28,505 bases of DNA from CAYJAZ01 sp964370095 (GTDB lineage Bacteria > Desulfobacterota > Desulfovibrionia > Desulfovibrionales > Desulfovibrionaceae). The notes beneath the pieces were generated by a model. The model was given only the letters and a program-made list of their open reading frames with translations, did no database searches and was not told the origin of the DNA. The stretch covers positions 1-28,505 of the forward strand of contig CAYJHJ010000022.1 of NCBI GenBank assembly GCA_964370095.1, read 5' to 3'. Positions 1 through 7,908 of the stretch are shown in pieces (position 1 is the first letter of the stretch; the number at the start of each line of letters is the position of its first letter). Made by a program: the position numbers and the translations under genes.

Positions 1-60
1 GCTTTGCGAACAACACTTTAGCGAACGAGTGAAAACCGCGTTTTTCACGAAGTGATTATC
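1..60 (-). repeat. Dispersed hairpin repeat, copy 1 (minus orientation)
   Basis: Read on the minus strand, this stretch matches the repeats at 1627-1712 and 13065-13160. All three share a 20-nt hairpin followed by a conserved CGCTAAAG block and then a TTGTTCGC-like block. The hairpin is at 29-48, with a 7-bp stem GTGAAAA/TTTTCAC. The leading part seen in the other copies (two blocks, GATTTTGG and CACAAAATC) is only weakly recognisable here at 49-76. The copy may continue past the left edge. Confidence 0.7.
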
Positions 61-76
61 GAAGAATTCCAAAAAT

Positions 77-113
77 AAAAAACCCTGTAAAACTTCAACT
101 TACAGGGTTTTTT
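77..113 (-). terminator. Rho-independent terminator after acr3
   Basis: A perfect 14-bp inverted repeat (arms 77-90 and 100-113, core ACCCTGTAA/TTACAGGGT) has a 9-nt loop. The arms begin and end in A and T runs, so it can work in both directions. On the minus strand it lies about 27 nt after the acr3 stop codon. Confidence 0.88.
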
Positions 114-139
114 CTACTATATACTTTTACGATATGGAA

Positions 140-1183
140 CTATGATTTAAATTTATGCCTTGTATTATTTGCATATTTCACTAGTGCAAGCATAACCGGC
201 ACTTCCACAAGCACACCAACAATCGTTGCCAAGGCAACCGGACTTGTTGAACCAAATAGTGCAATAGCAACAGCTACAGCCAATTCAAAGAAATTTGAAG
301 CACCAATCATACCGGCAGGTGCAGCAATACAATGAGGTAAATTAAGCTTTTGTGAAGCATAATAAGCTATAAAGAAAATTAAAACAGTTTGAATTATTAA
401 CGGAATAGCGATCAGCACAATATGCAAAGGATTTTCAAGAATAACGTCGCCTTGAATAGAGAATATAAGCACAAGTGTAAGCAATAAAGCAAGCACAGTC
501 ATATTCCCGAACTTTGGAATAAATTGATTTTCGAAATAATCAAGGCCTTTTTCTTTCACGATTTTCACTCTTGTAAAAATTCCCATAGCAAGCGGAATAA
601 CAACAAATAACACAACAGAAAGAATAAGCGTGTCCCAAGGCACAGTAACGCCTCCAACACCAAGCAAAAATGCAACAATCGGAGTGAAAGCAATAAGAAT
701 AATTAAGTCATTTGTGGCAACCTGAACAACTGTATATGCAGGATCACCCTTTGTGAGTGAACTCCACACAAAAACCATCGCCGTACAAGGCGCTGCTCCA
801 AGTAATACCGCACCTGCCAAATAATCTTTTGCAAGATCAGGTGTAATGAAGGCACTAAAAATCCAATAGAAGAAAACATAAGCTATAGCAAACATAGTAA
901 AAGGCTTTATAAGCCAGTTTACAACCCAAGTTATAAAGAGCCCTTTAGGATTTTGCCCCACGTTTTTAATGCTTTGAAAGTCAACTTTAAGCATCATAGG
1001 ATATATCATAAGCCAAATAAGAATTGCAATCGGTATAGACACGTTTGCGTATTCAAACTTATTGATAAGCTGAGGAATTTGCGGGGCAAATTTACCTATA
1101 AGTATACCAATTACCATACATAATGCCACCCAAACTGTAAGGTAGCGCTCAAAAAAACCAATACTGCCTTTTTCTTCAGACAT
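140..1183 (-). CDS. acr3: Arsenite efflux permease, ACR3 family
   Basis: This is an inner-membrane arsenite exporter of the ACR3 (BASS superfamily) type, which expels As(III) using the proton-motive force. The protein is almost wholly hydrophobic, with about ten membrane segments. It carries the ACR3 signature LGAAPCTAMVFVW, with the conserved cysteine near residue 133, and GASNFFELAVA, with the conserved glutamate near residue 300. I place the start at 1183 (MSEEKGS) because an AGGTTG ribosome-binding site lies 5 nt upstream; the frame is open further up to 1222 without a better site. The length of 347 residues is normal. It lies 62 nt after arsR in the same direction and is presumably co-transcribed from the arsR promoter. 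Confidence 0.93.
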   Translation of the reverse strand: MSEEKGSIGFFERYLTVWVALCMVIGILIGKFAPQIPQLINKFEYANVSIPIAILIWLMIYPMMLKVDFQSIKNVGQNPKGLFITWVVNWLIKPFTMFAIAYVFFYWIFSAFITPDLAKDYLAGAVLLGAAPCTAMVFVWSSLTKGDPAYTVVQVATNDLIILIAFTPIVAFLLGVGGVTVPWDTLILSVVLFVVIPLAMGIFTRVKIVKEKGLDYFENQFIPKFGNMTVLALLLTLVLIFSIQGDVILENPLHIVLIAIPLIIQTVLIFFIAYYASQKLNLPHCIAAPAGMIGASNFFELAVAVAIALFGSTSPVALATIVGVLVEVPVMLALVKYANNTRHKFKS

Positions 1184-1245
1184 AATCAACCTCATTATAA
1201 TTACTTTTAAATTAAGAAACACTTTTCCAACTACACCACAAACAA

Positions 1246-1551
1246 TTAGGCTGCAAACTTCGAGGGGATGCTTGCTTTAATCTTTGTGATTTCATCAAGA
1301 ATTTCTTTTGCAACTTCAATGCCTTCTTTTGATAAAGAATAGAAAGTCATCTTACCGCTTTTTCTAGCATTTACAATTTCTGCTTCACACAAAATTTTCA
1401 TGTGATGCGAAAGTGTTGACTGCTCAATCGGCATTTCTTCCAAAAGTTCACAAGCACATTTCTCACCTGTTTGTAAATATGAAAGAATAGTCAGCCTATT
1501 GGCATCACAAAAAGCTTTGAAAATTTTTGCCCTTTTTTCGTTTAATGTCAT
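1246..1551 (-). CDS. arsR: ArsR-family arsenic-responsive repressor
   Basis: This is a small winged-helix repressor of the ArsR/SmtB family, 101 residues from the ATG at 1551. It carries the CxC metalloid motif (GEKCACELLEEM) of classical ArsR proteins at the start of the DNA-binding helix region, then the recognition helix STLSHHMKIL. As(III) binding to these cysteines is known to release family members from DNA. I prefer the ATG at 1551 to a GTG at 1560 because GGAG sits 8 nt before the ATG and overlaps the GTG. It is the first gene of the arsR-acr3 pair. A palindrome between its -35 and -10 elements suggests autoregulation. Confidence 0.93.
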   Translation of the reverse strand: MTLNEKRAKIFKAFCDANRLTILSYLQTGEKCACELLEEMPIEQSTLSHHMKILCEAEIVNARKSGKMTFYSLSKEGIEVAKEILDEITKIKASIPSKFAA

Positions 1552-1572
1552 ACCGCACACTCCATTAAAAAA

Positions 1573-1601
1573 GATATAAACTACATATGGAAATATGTCA
1601 A
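1573..1601 (-). promoter_or_regulatory. arsR-acr3 promoter with ArsR operator
   Basis: On the minus strand a TTGACA -35 element (1596-1601) and a TATATC -10 element (1573-1578) are 17 nt apart. An inverted repeat ACATAT-N4-ATATGT (1583-1598) fills most of the spacer, and another ATATGT half-site lies at 1601-1606. The position fits a repressor that blocks RNA polymerase. That ArsR is the binder is inferred from adjacency. Confidence 0.78.
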
Positions 1602-1626
1602 TATGTAAAAATAATATTTTTTAAAA

Positions 1627-1712
1627 TAGATTTTGGCTGTTAGCACAAAATCCTCGCTACGCAAAAAACGTCGTTTTTGCTTGCTCGCTAAAGATTGGTT
1701 CGCTTCGCTCTC
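1627..1712 (+). repeat. Dispersed hairpin repeat, copy 2
   Basis: This copy begins TAGATTTTGGCTGTTAGCAC and includes a 20-nt hairpin at 1661-1680 with a GCAAAAA/TTTTTGC stem, then CGCTAAAG and TTCGC blocks. It ends about 4 nt from the speA stop codon (1716). The hairpin stem differs from the other copies by two paired changes that keep pairing. No open reading frame or terminator T-run accounts for it. Confidence 0.78.
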
Positions 1713-1715
1713 ACT

Positions 1716-3635
1716 CTACTTCTCAAAGTAGGTGTAGCCTCGCACACCTTCTTCATAAGCCCTCATGAGAAGGAAGCGTTCTTTGGCTGTCATGCGTTTT
1801 TCGCGAACGGCTCTTTCAGCAGTAGTGCGGATATCTTCAATAATTCTGCGTGGTTCATATTCAACATAGGCCAGAATATCCTCCACAGTATCACCACGTA
1901 TTTCACGCATAAACTCATATGATCCGTCTTCATGAATACGCACAGAAACCACATTAGTATCACCAAAAAGATTATGCAAATCACCCAAAGTTTCTTGATA
2001 AGCACCCACCAAGAAAGTGCCTAAATAATATTCTTCATTTTTTTCAAGCTTATGCAAATTGAGTGTAGTTTTAAATCCTTGAGGATCAATAAAATGATCA
2101 ATCGTGCCATCAGAATCACAAGTCAGATCAGATAAAATTGCTTGTTGTGATGGAAATTCATCAAGTCTGTGCATGGGCATAATTGGGAAAAGCTGATCAA
2201 TAGCCCATGAGTCAGGGAGCGATTGAAAAACTGAGAAATTACAATAGTATATATCAGCTATAGAAGCTTCTATCGTCGCCATATCTTTAGGAATATATTT
2301 TAGCTTATTCTTCTCAACAGCAACTTTTTTCATAATTGCCCAAAAATAACGCTCTGCCATTGTACGCTCACGCAAAGTAACCTTACCGGCATTAAAAAGC
2401 TGCTGCATTTCATCATAATAATACAAAGCATCATTATAACCCTCCTGCAAACTCCTAATCGTCAAGCCTTCAAACGCTTCACGAAGATTCCTTACAGGCT
2501 CGGGCATATCTTCAGGCAATTCGTCAGGTAATTTGCCAACTTCTATTATGCTGACATCTAAAATATTAAAAAGTAAAATAGAATAATACGCTACAGTAGC
2601 ACGGCCTGATTCAGTTACAATATGAGGATGTTGTATGCCAAGGTCATCAACAATCGCCATAACAGCTTCCACCACGTCAGCACAATATTCGTCAAGCGAA
2701 TAGTTACGTGAGCACACATAATTTGTGTTTGAGCCATCATAATCAACTGCAAGCCCACCACCTAAATCAAGATAGCCCATGCTTGCACCTTCGCCCACCA
2801 AACCGGCATAAATACGAGTTGCCTCGGTTACGGCATTACGAATATCACGGATATTTGGAACTTGTGAACCTAAGTGATAGTGCATAAGTTGCAAGCAGTC
2901 AAGCATCTCATGCTCTTTCAAAGTATCAATAACATCAATGATTTGTGCAGAAGTAAGACCAAAAGACGATCTTTCGCCTCCGGATTCAGACCAATGCCCG
3001 CTTGCTTTTGTGGAAAGCTTCACCCTTACGCCAAGCAAAGGACGAATACCCAAAGCTTTTGAACGCTCCAAGACAAGGTCAAGCTCTCTTGGCATTTCCA
3101 AAACAAAAAAACATTTCAAGCCCATACGAAGTGCATGAAGCCCTAAATCAATAAATTCTTCATCTTTATAACCATTGCAAATAAGGCAAGCTTCACGGCT
3201 TTTAATCTGAGCAACTGCCGCAATAAGTTCTGCTTTAGAGCCAACTTCAAGCCCATGATGATAGGAAGCGCCATATTGAGTTATTTTTTCAACCACTTGC
3301 TGTTGTTGGTTAACTTTAATAGGGAAAACACCACGATATTCGCCTTTATAGCCCAATTTTGCAATGGCATTGCGAAAAGATTGATGCAAAAATGAAATTT
3401 GTGATTCTAAAATATTTTCAATGCGAAGAAGAACAGGCATATCATAACCACGCTCTTTCAAGCCTTCAACAATTTCATATACACTTACTTCAGGGCCGCC
3501 TTCCTTGCCAAAAGGCCTAATATTAACATGCCCTTCTTTTGAAATATCAAAATAACCTGCGCCCCAGTTGCGTATTCCATACATTTCAGCAGAATCTTCA
3601 ATGCTCCATGTTTGTAAAGGATGCTTTTTTGCCAA
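1716..3635 (-). CDS. speA: Biosynthetic arginine decarboxylase
   Basis: This PLP-dependent fold-III decarboxylase converts arginine to agmatine plus CO2, the first step of a polyamine route. The PLP-binding lysine is in GVFPIKVNQQQ (K107), the glycine-rich phosphate-binding loop is LDLGGGLAVDYDG (about 290-301), and the active-site cysteine is in LTCDSDGT (C506). At 639 residues it matches SpeA (about 630-660), not the inducible AdiA. The start appears to be TTG at 3635: AGGGG lies about 8 nt upstream and the early residues (up to YGIRNWGAGYFDIS) align with SpeA N-termini, whereas the next ATG would remove them. Agmatinase is not in the window. It is divergent from dinB. Confidence 0.95.
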   Translation of the reverse strand: MAKKHPLQTWSIEDSAEMYGIRNWGAGYFDISKEGHVNIRPFGKEGGPEVSVYEIVEGLKERGYDMPVLLRIENILESQISFLHQSFRNAIAKLGYKGEYRGVFPIKVNQQQQVVEKITQYGASYHHGLEVGSKAELIAAVAQIKSREACLICNGYKDEEFIDLGLHALRMGLKCFFVLEMPRELDLVLERSKALGIRPLLGVRVKLSTKASGHWSESGGERSSFGLTSAQIIDVIDTLKEHEMLDCLQLMHYHLGSQVPNIRDIRNAVTEATRIYAGLVGEGASMGYLDLGGGLAVDYDGSNTNYVCSRNYSLDEYCADVVEAVMAIVDDLGIQHPHIVTESGRATVAYYSILLFNILDVSIIEVGKLPDELPEDMPEPVRNLREAFEGLTIRSLQEGYNDALYYYDEMQQLFNAGKVTLRERTMAERYFWAIMKKVAVEKNKLKYIPKDMATIEASIADIYYCNFSVFQSLPDSWAIDQLFPIMPMHRLDEFPSQQAILSDLTCDSDGTIDHFIDPQGFKTTLNLHKLEKNEEYYLGTFLVGAYQETLGDLHNLFGDTNVVSVRIHEDGSYEFMREIRGDTVEDILAYVEYEPRRIIEDIRTTAERAVREKRMTAKERFLLMRAYEEGVRGYTYFEK

Positions 3636-3701
3636 AGTCTTTTCCCCTTTTTGTAGTCAAAACTATTTAAAATAAAATGACTTATTAATTCTATTGCAGA
3701 C

Positions 3702-3719
3702 TTAACATAAAAATGTTAA
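3702..3719. promoter_or_regulatory. Palindrome in the speA/dinB divergent spacer
   Basis: A perfect 7-bp inverted repeat TTAACAT-AAAA-ATGTTAA lies midway in the 188-nt spacer between speA (minus) and dinB (plus). A TATAAT hexamer lies downstream toward dinB at 3747-3752, with no good -35 element. The palindrome could be an operator for either gene. No binding protein can be named from the sequence. Confidence 0.35.
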
Positions 3720-3823
3720 AAAAGAAAGACTTCAAGCAATAAAAAATATAATGGATTTTCAGCAACTTGAAGAAATAGAAGAGAGTTTTTTTGAATTTAT
3801 ATACAAAAAGATGAAATTTTATC

Positions 3824-5017
3824 ATGGAAAAAGCAAATAAAAGCACTATCTTTCATATAGACATGGACGCTTTTTATGTGAGCGTTGAATGCCTTCTAAA
3901 CCCAGATTTAAAAGGCAAAGCGGTTGTTGTGGGCAAAGACCACCCAAGAGGTGTGGTTGCCGCTGCCTCCTATGAAGCCAGAAAATATGGAGTTTTTTCT
4001 GCCATGAGCTGCGTGAAAGCAAAACAGCTTTGCCCACACCTTATCTTTGTTCATTCAGGAAGAGAATATTATTCAGAAATTTCAAAACAAATTATGGAAA
4101 TTATACGTTCTTTTTCCCCTCTAGTGGAAGTTGTCGGATTAGATGAAGCCTATCTTGATGCAACAGGCATGCAAAATTTTTATGCAAATCCTTATGAAAT
4201 GGCAAAAAAAATTCAAGATACAATTTTTGATAAAACTAAAGGACTTACAGCTTCTATAGGCATTGCGCCTGTTCGTTTTCTTGCAAAAATTGCTTCTGAT
4301 ATTAATAAACCGCATGGAATTTTTGAGATTAAAGAAGAAGAAGTGCCTAGCTTTCTTAAAGATTTGGATTTATATAAAATCCCCTTAGTTGGGAAAAAAT
4401 TTCTTCAATCATTACATTCTCTTGGAATAAGAACAGCTGGTGATGCAAAAAATTACAGCAAAGATTTTTTTGAAAGAAAATTTGGAAAGCAAGGCATTTT
4501 ACTTTTTGAAAGAGTGCACGGAATTGACATTACACCCATTACACCCTATCATGAACCAAAGTCAGAAAGTGCTGAAATTACATTAGAAGAAGATATTTTT
4601 GACAAAGAAATCCTTAAAGGATATTTAAAAATTCACAGCGAACGTATAGGCATGGGGCTTAGAAAAATGAATAAAAAAGCCTCAACAGTAACTCTTAAAA
4701 TAAAATATTCTGACTTCACGCAAATCACAAGGCAACTTTCATTATCAACACCCACTTGTTCTGCAAAAACTTTATACGAAGCAGGTGAATTTTTGCTTGA
4801 AAAAGAAAAACTGCTAAGAAGTGTGCGCCTTATAGGTTTAGGGGCTTCACAATTTGATGCAAAGGAAAAAATTGTGCAAGCAAGCCTTCTGGATGAAAGT
4901 ATGCCCGAAGTAAATGCTTTTATAAGTGATAAATCAAAGGAAATTCAAAGAGAGAAACTTGAAAAAACTCTTGATTCCATCAAAGAAAAATACGGCAAGC
5001 ATATAGTTAAGGGGTGA
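3824..5017 (+). CDS. dinB: DNA polymerase IV (Y-family, DinB)
   Basis: This is an error-prone translesion polymerase. Metal-binding acidic residues are visible in FHIDMDAFYVSVE (D13) and VVGLDEAYLDATG (D107, E108). Y18 occupies the steric-gate position. The YEARKYGVFSAMSC finger region is typical, and the thumb (KIPLVGKKFLQSLHSLGI) and little-finger domain follow. Near the C-terminus VQASLLDE resembles the Q-x-x-L-hydrophobic sliding-clamp motif. The length of 397 residues is usual for proteins with a short C-terminal tail. The ribosome-binding site is weak. nadD follows after 3 nt, so the two are co-transcribed. Confidence 0.95.
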   Translation: MEKANKSTIFHIDMDAFYVSVECLLNPDLKGKAVVVGKDHPRGVVAAASYEARKYGVFSAMSCVKAKQLCPHLIFVHSGREYYSEISKQIMEIIRSFSPLVEVVGLDEAYLDATGMQNFYANPYEMAKKIQDTIFDKTKGLTASIGIAPVRFLAKIASDINKPHGIFEIKEEEVPSFLKDLDLYKIPLVGKKFLQSLHSLGIRTAGDAKNYSKDFFERKFGKQGILLFERVHGIDITPITPYHEPKSESAEITLEEDIFDKEILKGYLKIHSERIGMGLRKMNKKASTVTLKIKYSDFTQITRQLSLSTPTCSAKTLYEAGEFLLEKEKLLRSVRLIGLGASQFDAKEKIVQASLLDESMPEVNAFISDKSKEIQREKLEKTLDSIKEKYGKHIVKG

Positions 5018-5020
5018 AAA

Positions 5021-5698
5021 ATGAAAAAGATTGGCTTTTTTGGCGGAACATTTAATCCTATACATCTTGGGCATATCCGCATGGCACTTGAAGTTTATGA
5101 AAAAACAGGGCTTGACCATCTGCACTTTGTGCCTGCTCCTATACCGCCGCACAAAAAAATTACGGGCTTGCTTGATTTTGAAAAAAGAGTTGATTTTCTT
5201 CAGCTTTCATTCAAAGAATACACTTTAGAAAATATTTTTTCTGTAAGTGAGCACGAAAACACAATGCAAGGGCCTTCCTATACTTATTATAGTGTGCAAT
5301 TATGGCAAGAATTATATAAACTTACACCTTATTTTATTGTAGGATTAGAAGACTTTTTACAACTTCCCACATGGCACAACGGGCTTGAAATTCCTGAATT
5401 TACAAATTTTATTGTTGTGAAAAGAGCACACTATGAAGAGAAAGACTTTCATAGAGCTGTGAAAAATTATTGGCAAAATAATACACAAGATTATGTAAAT
5501 GCAAAACAAATTGATGAAAGTTCTTATGAAGTTATGGGAAACACTGTTGAATACATAGAAACTTCTCGCATGGATATATCCTCAACACAAATAAGAAATG
5601 CCATGAAAGAAAAGAAAAGCGTTGCTGCTTTATTGCCGGAATCTGTGCGGCATTATATTTTAAAGCATAATGAAATTTTAGATAAGTGGTTCAAATAA
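5021..5698 (+). CDS. nadD: Nicotinate-nucleotide adenylyltransferase
   Basis: NadD joins nicotinate mononucleotide and ATP to make deamido-NAD in NAD synthesis. The nucleotidyltransferase signature GGTFNPIHLGH (residues 8-18, with the HxGH motif) is at the N-terminus, and ISSTQIR (the ISSTxIR motif) is near the C-terminus. At 225 residues the length is normal. A strong AGGGGTG ribosome-binding site lies inside the end of dinB. The gene ends 3 nt before the stop codon of the oppositely directed gene at 5702, with no terminator hairpin between them, so the transcripts must overlap. Confidence 0.95.
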   Translation: MKKIGFFGGTFNPIHLGHIRMALEVYEKTGLDHLHFVPAPIPPHKKITGLLDFEKRVDFLQLSFKEYTLENIFSVSEHENTMQGPSYTYYSVQLWQELYKLTPYFIVGLEDFLQLPTWHNGLEIPEFTNFIVVKRAHYEEKDFHRAVKNYWQNNTQDYVNAKQIDESSYEVMGNTVEYIETSRMDISSTQIRNAMKEKKSVAALLPESVRHYILKHNEILDKWFK

Positions 5699-5701
5699 AA
5701 T

Positions 5702-6106
5702 TTAATTTTTTAAAATAAGTTCAACTTCATCTTTTGAAAGCCCTGTATTATGAGCAATTTGTTCGATTGACTGCCCTTTTTTTCTTGCATTTTGAATGAC
5801 TTCACGCAAAAATTGTGGTGAGCGTGAAATTCCCTCTGCCTGCTTAACAAGCTTCTGCAAAATCAAAATTCTATCTTCTACTTGCGGAATAAGTTGAGTC
5901 AGCTGCTCTTGCCTTTGGGAAAAAGTTGCTACAATTTCTTGTTCTAAAGAAGCATTTCTATAAACTCTTTCAAGCAACTCTTCTTGCTTTTCTTGCAGTC
6001 TTTGCACAACACTTTCAGATTTTTTTAAGCGTATAAAAAAAGATATCACAAGACCAACAAGAATTAATTCAGCAATTGTTATAAAAATAATCAAAAAAAT
6101 TGACAT
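5702..6106 (-). CDS. Membrane-anchored coiled-coil protein, DUF2802/DUF6115-like
   Basis: This 134-residue protein has an N-terminal membrane segment (about residues 3-25), a Gln/Glu-rich coiled coil (about 27-95), and a C-terminal helix-turn-helix-like stretch (KKGQSIEQIAHNTGLSKDEVELIL, about 109-132, given here as motif positions). This layout matches DUF2802 and DUF6115 proteins that accompany flagellar and chemotaxis genes in many bacteria; their function is not established. It starts just 1 nt after the stop codon of the preceding small gene, and AAGGT provides the ribosome-binding site, so it is the last gene of the flagellar run. The family name is from memory of the architecture, not a search. 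Confidence 0.72.
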   Translation of the reverse strand: MSIFLIIFITIAELILVGLVISFFIRLKKSESVVQRLQEKQEELLERVYRNASLEQEIVATFSQRQEQLTQLIPQVEDRILILQKLVKQAEGISRSPQFLREVIQNARKKGQSIEQIAHNTGLSKDEVELILKN

Positions 6107-6107
6107 A

Positions 6108-6461
6108 TTATACCTTAAGATTTAGAAGATTGCCCACAAAAGGATCAATAGAACGAGGATATTCATCTTCAAGTTCATTTTCAATTTCATCTTCATCTTC
6201 TCTTTCTTTTGATTGACGCATTTGCTTTTCTTCTTCTTTTTCATCATCATCTTTCAATTCATTTAAAGCAACTGCAGAAGAAAGACTGCCAAGCTGGCTT
6301 GCATCTTTTTCAACTTCTTTTAAAGCGTCTATTTGTAAACTTTCATATTGAAGGTCCGGAGTTGAACTTTCAATTTGGACAGCCTTTTGAACACTGGCTG
6401 CCTGCACATGAGAAACCAGACCTACATTCACCATTCCGGTGGGATCAATTAAGGGGCTCAT
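6108..6461 (-). CDS. Small acidic hypothetical protein in flagellar operon
   Basis: I do not recognise this 117-residue protein. It has no membrane segment or signal peptide. The N-terminal half is rich in V, Q, A and S. A strongly charged stretch (about residues 70-101: runs of D, E and K) follows, and the protein ends in SIDPFVGNLLNLKV. The GGAGT ribosome-binding site directly follows the stop codon of the FliL-like gene, and the next gene starts 1 nt after its own stop, so it is translationally coupled to both. Position suggests a flagellar role, which is inference only. Confidence 0.7.
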   Translation of the reverse strand: MSPLIDPTGMVNVGLVSHVQAASVQKAVQIESSTPDLQYESLQIDALKEVEKDASQLGSLSSAVALNELKDDDEKEEEKQMRQSKEREDEDEIENELEDEYPRSIDPFVGNLLNLKV

Positions 6462-6470
6462 ATAAACTCC

Positions 6471-7307
6471 TTATTTTACAATATAATTATCGTAATAAAT
6501 CTCTTCTAGCTCACCTTGCCCAAGTCTTTCATTCACTTCATCAAGCAAATCTTGCTTGATAAGAGGAAAGTTTTTATAATCGGTTAGAAAATCATAGTTT
6601 TTTGTGTTCAAATAATAGTAAATAGTATCACGCAGTTCAGGGATTTTTGATTTTACCTCGCTTGAAATTGTTTCATTTTCAGCACTCAGAGTAAAAGTGC
6701 ATACTAAGAAAAATGTTTTTCCCTCATCTGACATTTGCACCCAAAAAGGCTCAAAGGTTACATCAAAATTCTCTTGAACAGGCGGAGTTTTGTAGCTTTC
6801 ATCAACGGTTACAATATAAGTTCCTGCTGAGCCTTCTTCGCCCTCTGCCACTTCAACTTCAGCAGATGGGCCTGAAAAGAACAAGAAGAAAATAAGCAGT
6901 GCAATAAGAATAATAAATAAAGCTAAGCCTGCGGCAATGATAATTTTTTTCTTCTTACTCATATTAGCTAAAAAAGCAAATCTACTTTTTTTCGCATCAG
7001 CTTCGCCTTCTTCTTTTACCTCGCCTTCATCTTCATTTTTTTCTTCTTTACTTTCTACTTCTTCCTCATCATCATCTAAAAAAGGAGCGTCTTCAAGATC
7101 AAGCTGCACATTTTGATATTCGCTTGCACCCTCTTCTTCGTTTTCATCATTTCCTTTTATTCCGTCAATGCCATCGACATCACCTGCTAAAGCATCAAAT
7201 TCAGAAAAATCAAGCTCTTGAGAATCAAGAGAAGCATTTTCTTCATCTGTCACAATAGTCTTTTGTGATTGTGCATATTCATCGACTTGAGACAATGTAT
7301 TCTCCAA
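6471..7307 (-). CDS. fliL: FliL-like flagellar basal-body protein with acidic N-terminal extension
   Basis: The C-terminal part (about residues 178-278) looks like FliL, a single-pass inner-membrane protein that sits with the stator around the motor. Features are a strongly hydrophobic helix (about 121-145) preceded by SKKKK, then a periplasmic domain with FFLVCTFTLSAENE, ELRDTIYYYL and a final IYYDNYIVK. FliL is usually 150-180 residues. Here about 115 extra residues, mostly D and E, precede the membrane helix and contain ELDFSEFDAL (31-40). The only start that keeps this extension is TTG at 7307, with no clear ribosome-binding site. An ATG at residue 116 would give a normal-sized FliL, also without a clear site. 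The start is therefore uncertain. cheY lies 158 nt upstream. Confidence 0.78.
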   Translation of the reverse strand: MENTLSQVDEYAQSQKTIVTDEENASLDSQELDFSEFDALAGDVDGIDGIKGNDENEEEGASEYQNVQLDLEDAPFLDDDEEEVESKEEKNEDEGEVKEEGEADAKKSRFAFLANMSKKKKIIIAAGLALFIILIALLIFFLFFSGPSAEVEVAEGEEGSAGTYIVTVDESYKTPPVQENFDVTFEPFWVQMSDEGKTFFLVCTFTLSAENETISSEVKSKIPELRDTIYYYLNTKNYDFLTDYKNFPLIKQDLLDEVNERLGQGELEEIYYDNYIVK

Positions 7308-7465
7308 AGAAAATAGTTTTAATGTTAAGTTTAAGCAGCAGTTAAAGCTTTTAAAAAGCTAAACAACAAGACAAAAGGAATTATTCTAAATTTTAGAAAA
7401 ACCTATCCTTCTTTCTAAACACACATCAGAAAGTTCAAAAGACAAAAGTTTGAAAAGCTAAAATC

Positions 7466-7846
7466 TTATGGGAAAATCTTATCAATTTTTTGTTTAAGAA
7501 TTTCTGCTGTAAAAGGTTTAACAATATAGTTAGAAACTTTTGCTTGAACAGCCTCAATAATATTTTCTTGCTGTGCTTCAGCTGTAACCATAAGAAAAGG
7601 AGTGTTTGCATATTTTTCTGAAGCACGAACTTTTCTTAAAAGATCAATTCCTGTCATTTGTGGCATATTCCAGTCTGAAACAATAAAGTCAATTTTATCT
7701 GAATTGATAACTTCCCAAGCTGTTGTGCCATCATCTGCCTCAACAAGATTTGTAAAACCAAGCTGGCGTAAAATGTTTTTAACAATACGTCTCATTGTAG
7801 AAAAATCGTCAACTACTAAAACTTTCATATTAGGATCAAATGCCAT
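7466..7846 (-). CDS. cheY: Chemotaxis response regulator CheY
   Basis: This single-domain receiver of 126 residues has all the hallmark residues: acidic pair D13/D14 (VVDDFSTMRR), phosphoacceptor D58 (SDWNMP), switch T88 (MVTAEA), switch aromatic Y107 and K110 (YIVKPFTAE). DWNMP and VKPFTAE are typical of CheY, which when phosphorylated binds the flagellar motor switch (FliM/FliN) and reverses rotation. A good GGAGAG ribosome-binding site precedes the ATG. It lies between fliA and the FliL-like gene. No cheA or cheZ is in the window. Confidence 0.95.
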   Translation of the reverse strand: MAFDPNMKVLVVDDFSTMRRIVKNILRQLGFTNLVEADDGTTAWEVINSDKIDFIVSDWNMPQMTGIDLLRKVRASEKYANTPFLMVTAEAQQENIIEAVQAKVSNYIVKPFTAEILKQKIDKIFP

Positions 7847-7908
7847 AATTACTCTCCAATTTATTTTTTATGCAATAAAATAATACTTTATGATGTTTAT
7901 TATATGCC

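Noticed and set aside
1695..1922. Plus-strand open frame over the end of speA
   Set aside because: It is antisense to conserved speA codons, with no ribosome-binding site and no family features.
3751..3840. Short 29-codon frame (MDFQQLEEIEESF...) overlapping the dinB start
   Set aside because: It has no ribosome-binding site and begins within a TATAAT-like element. It could be a leader peptide but there is no supporting evidence.
7330..7400. Hairpins AGCTTT/AAAGCT and TTCTAAA/TTTAGAA between cheY and the FliL-like gene
   Set aside because: They have short AT-rich stems without a T-run, too weak to call terminators.
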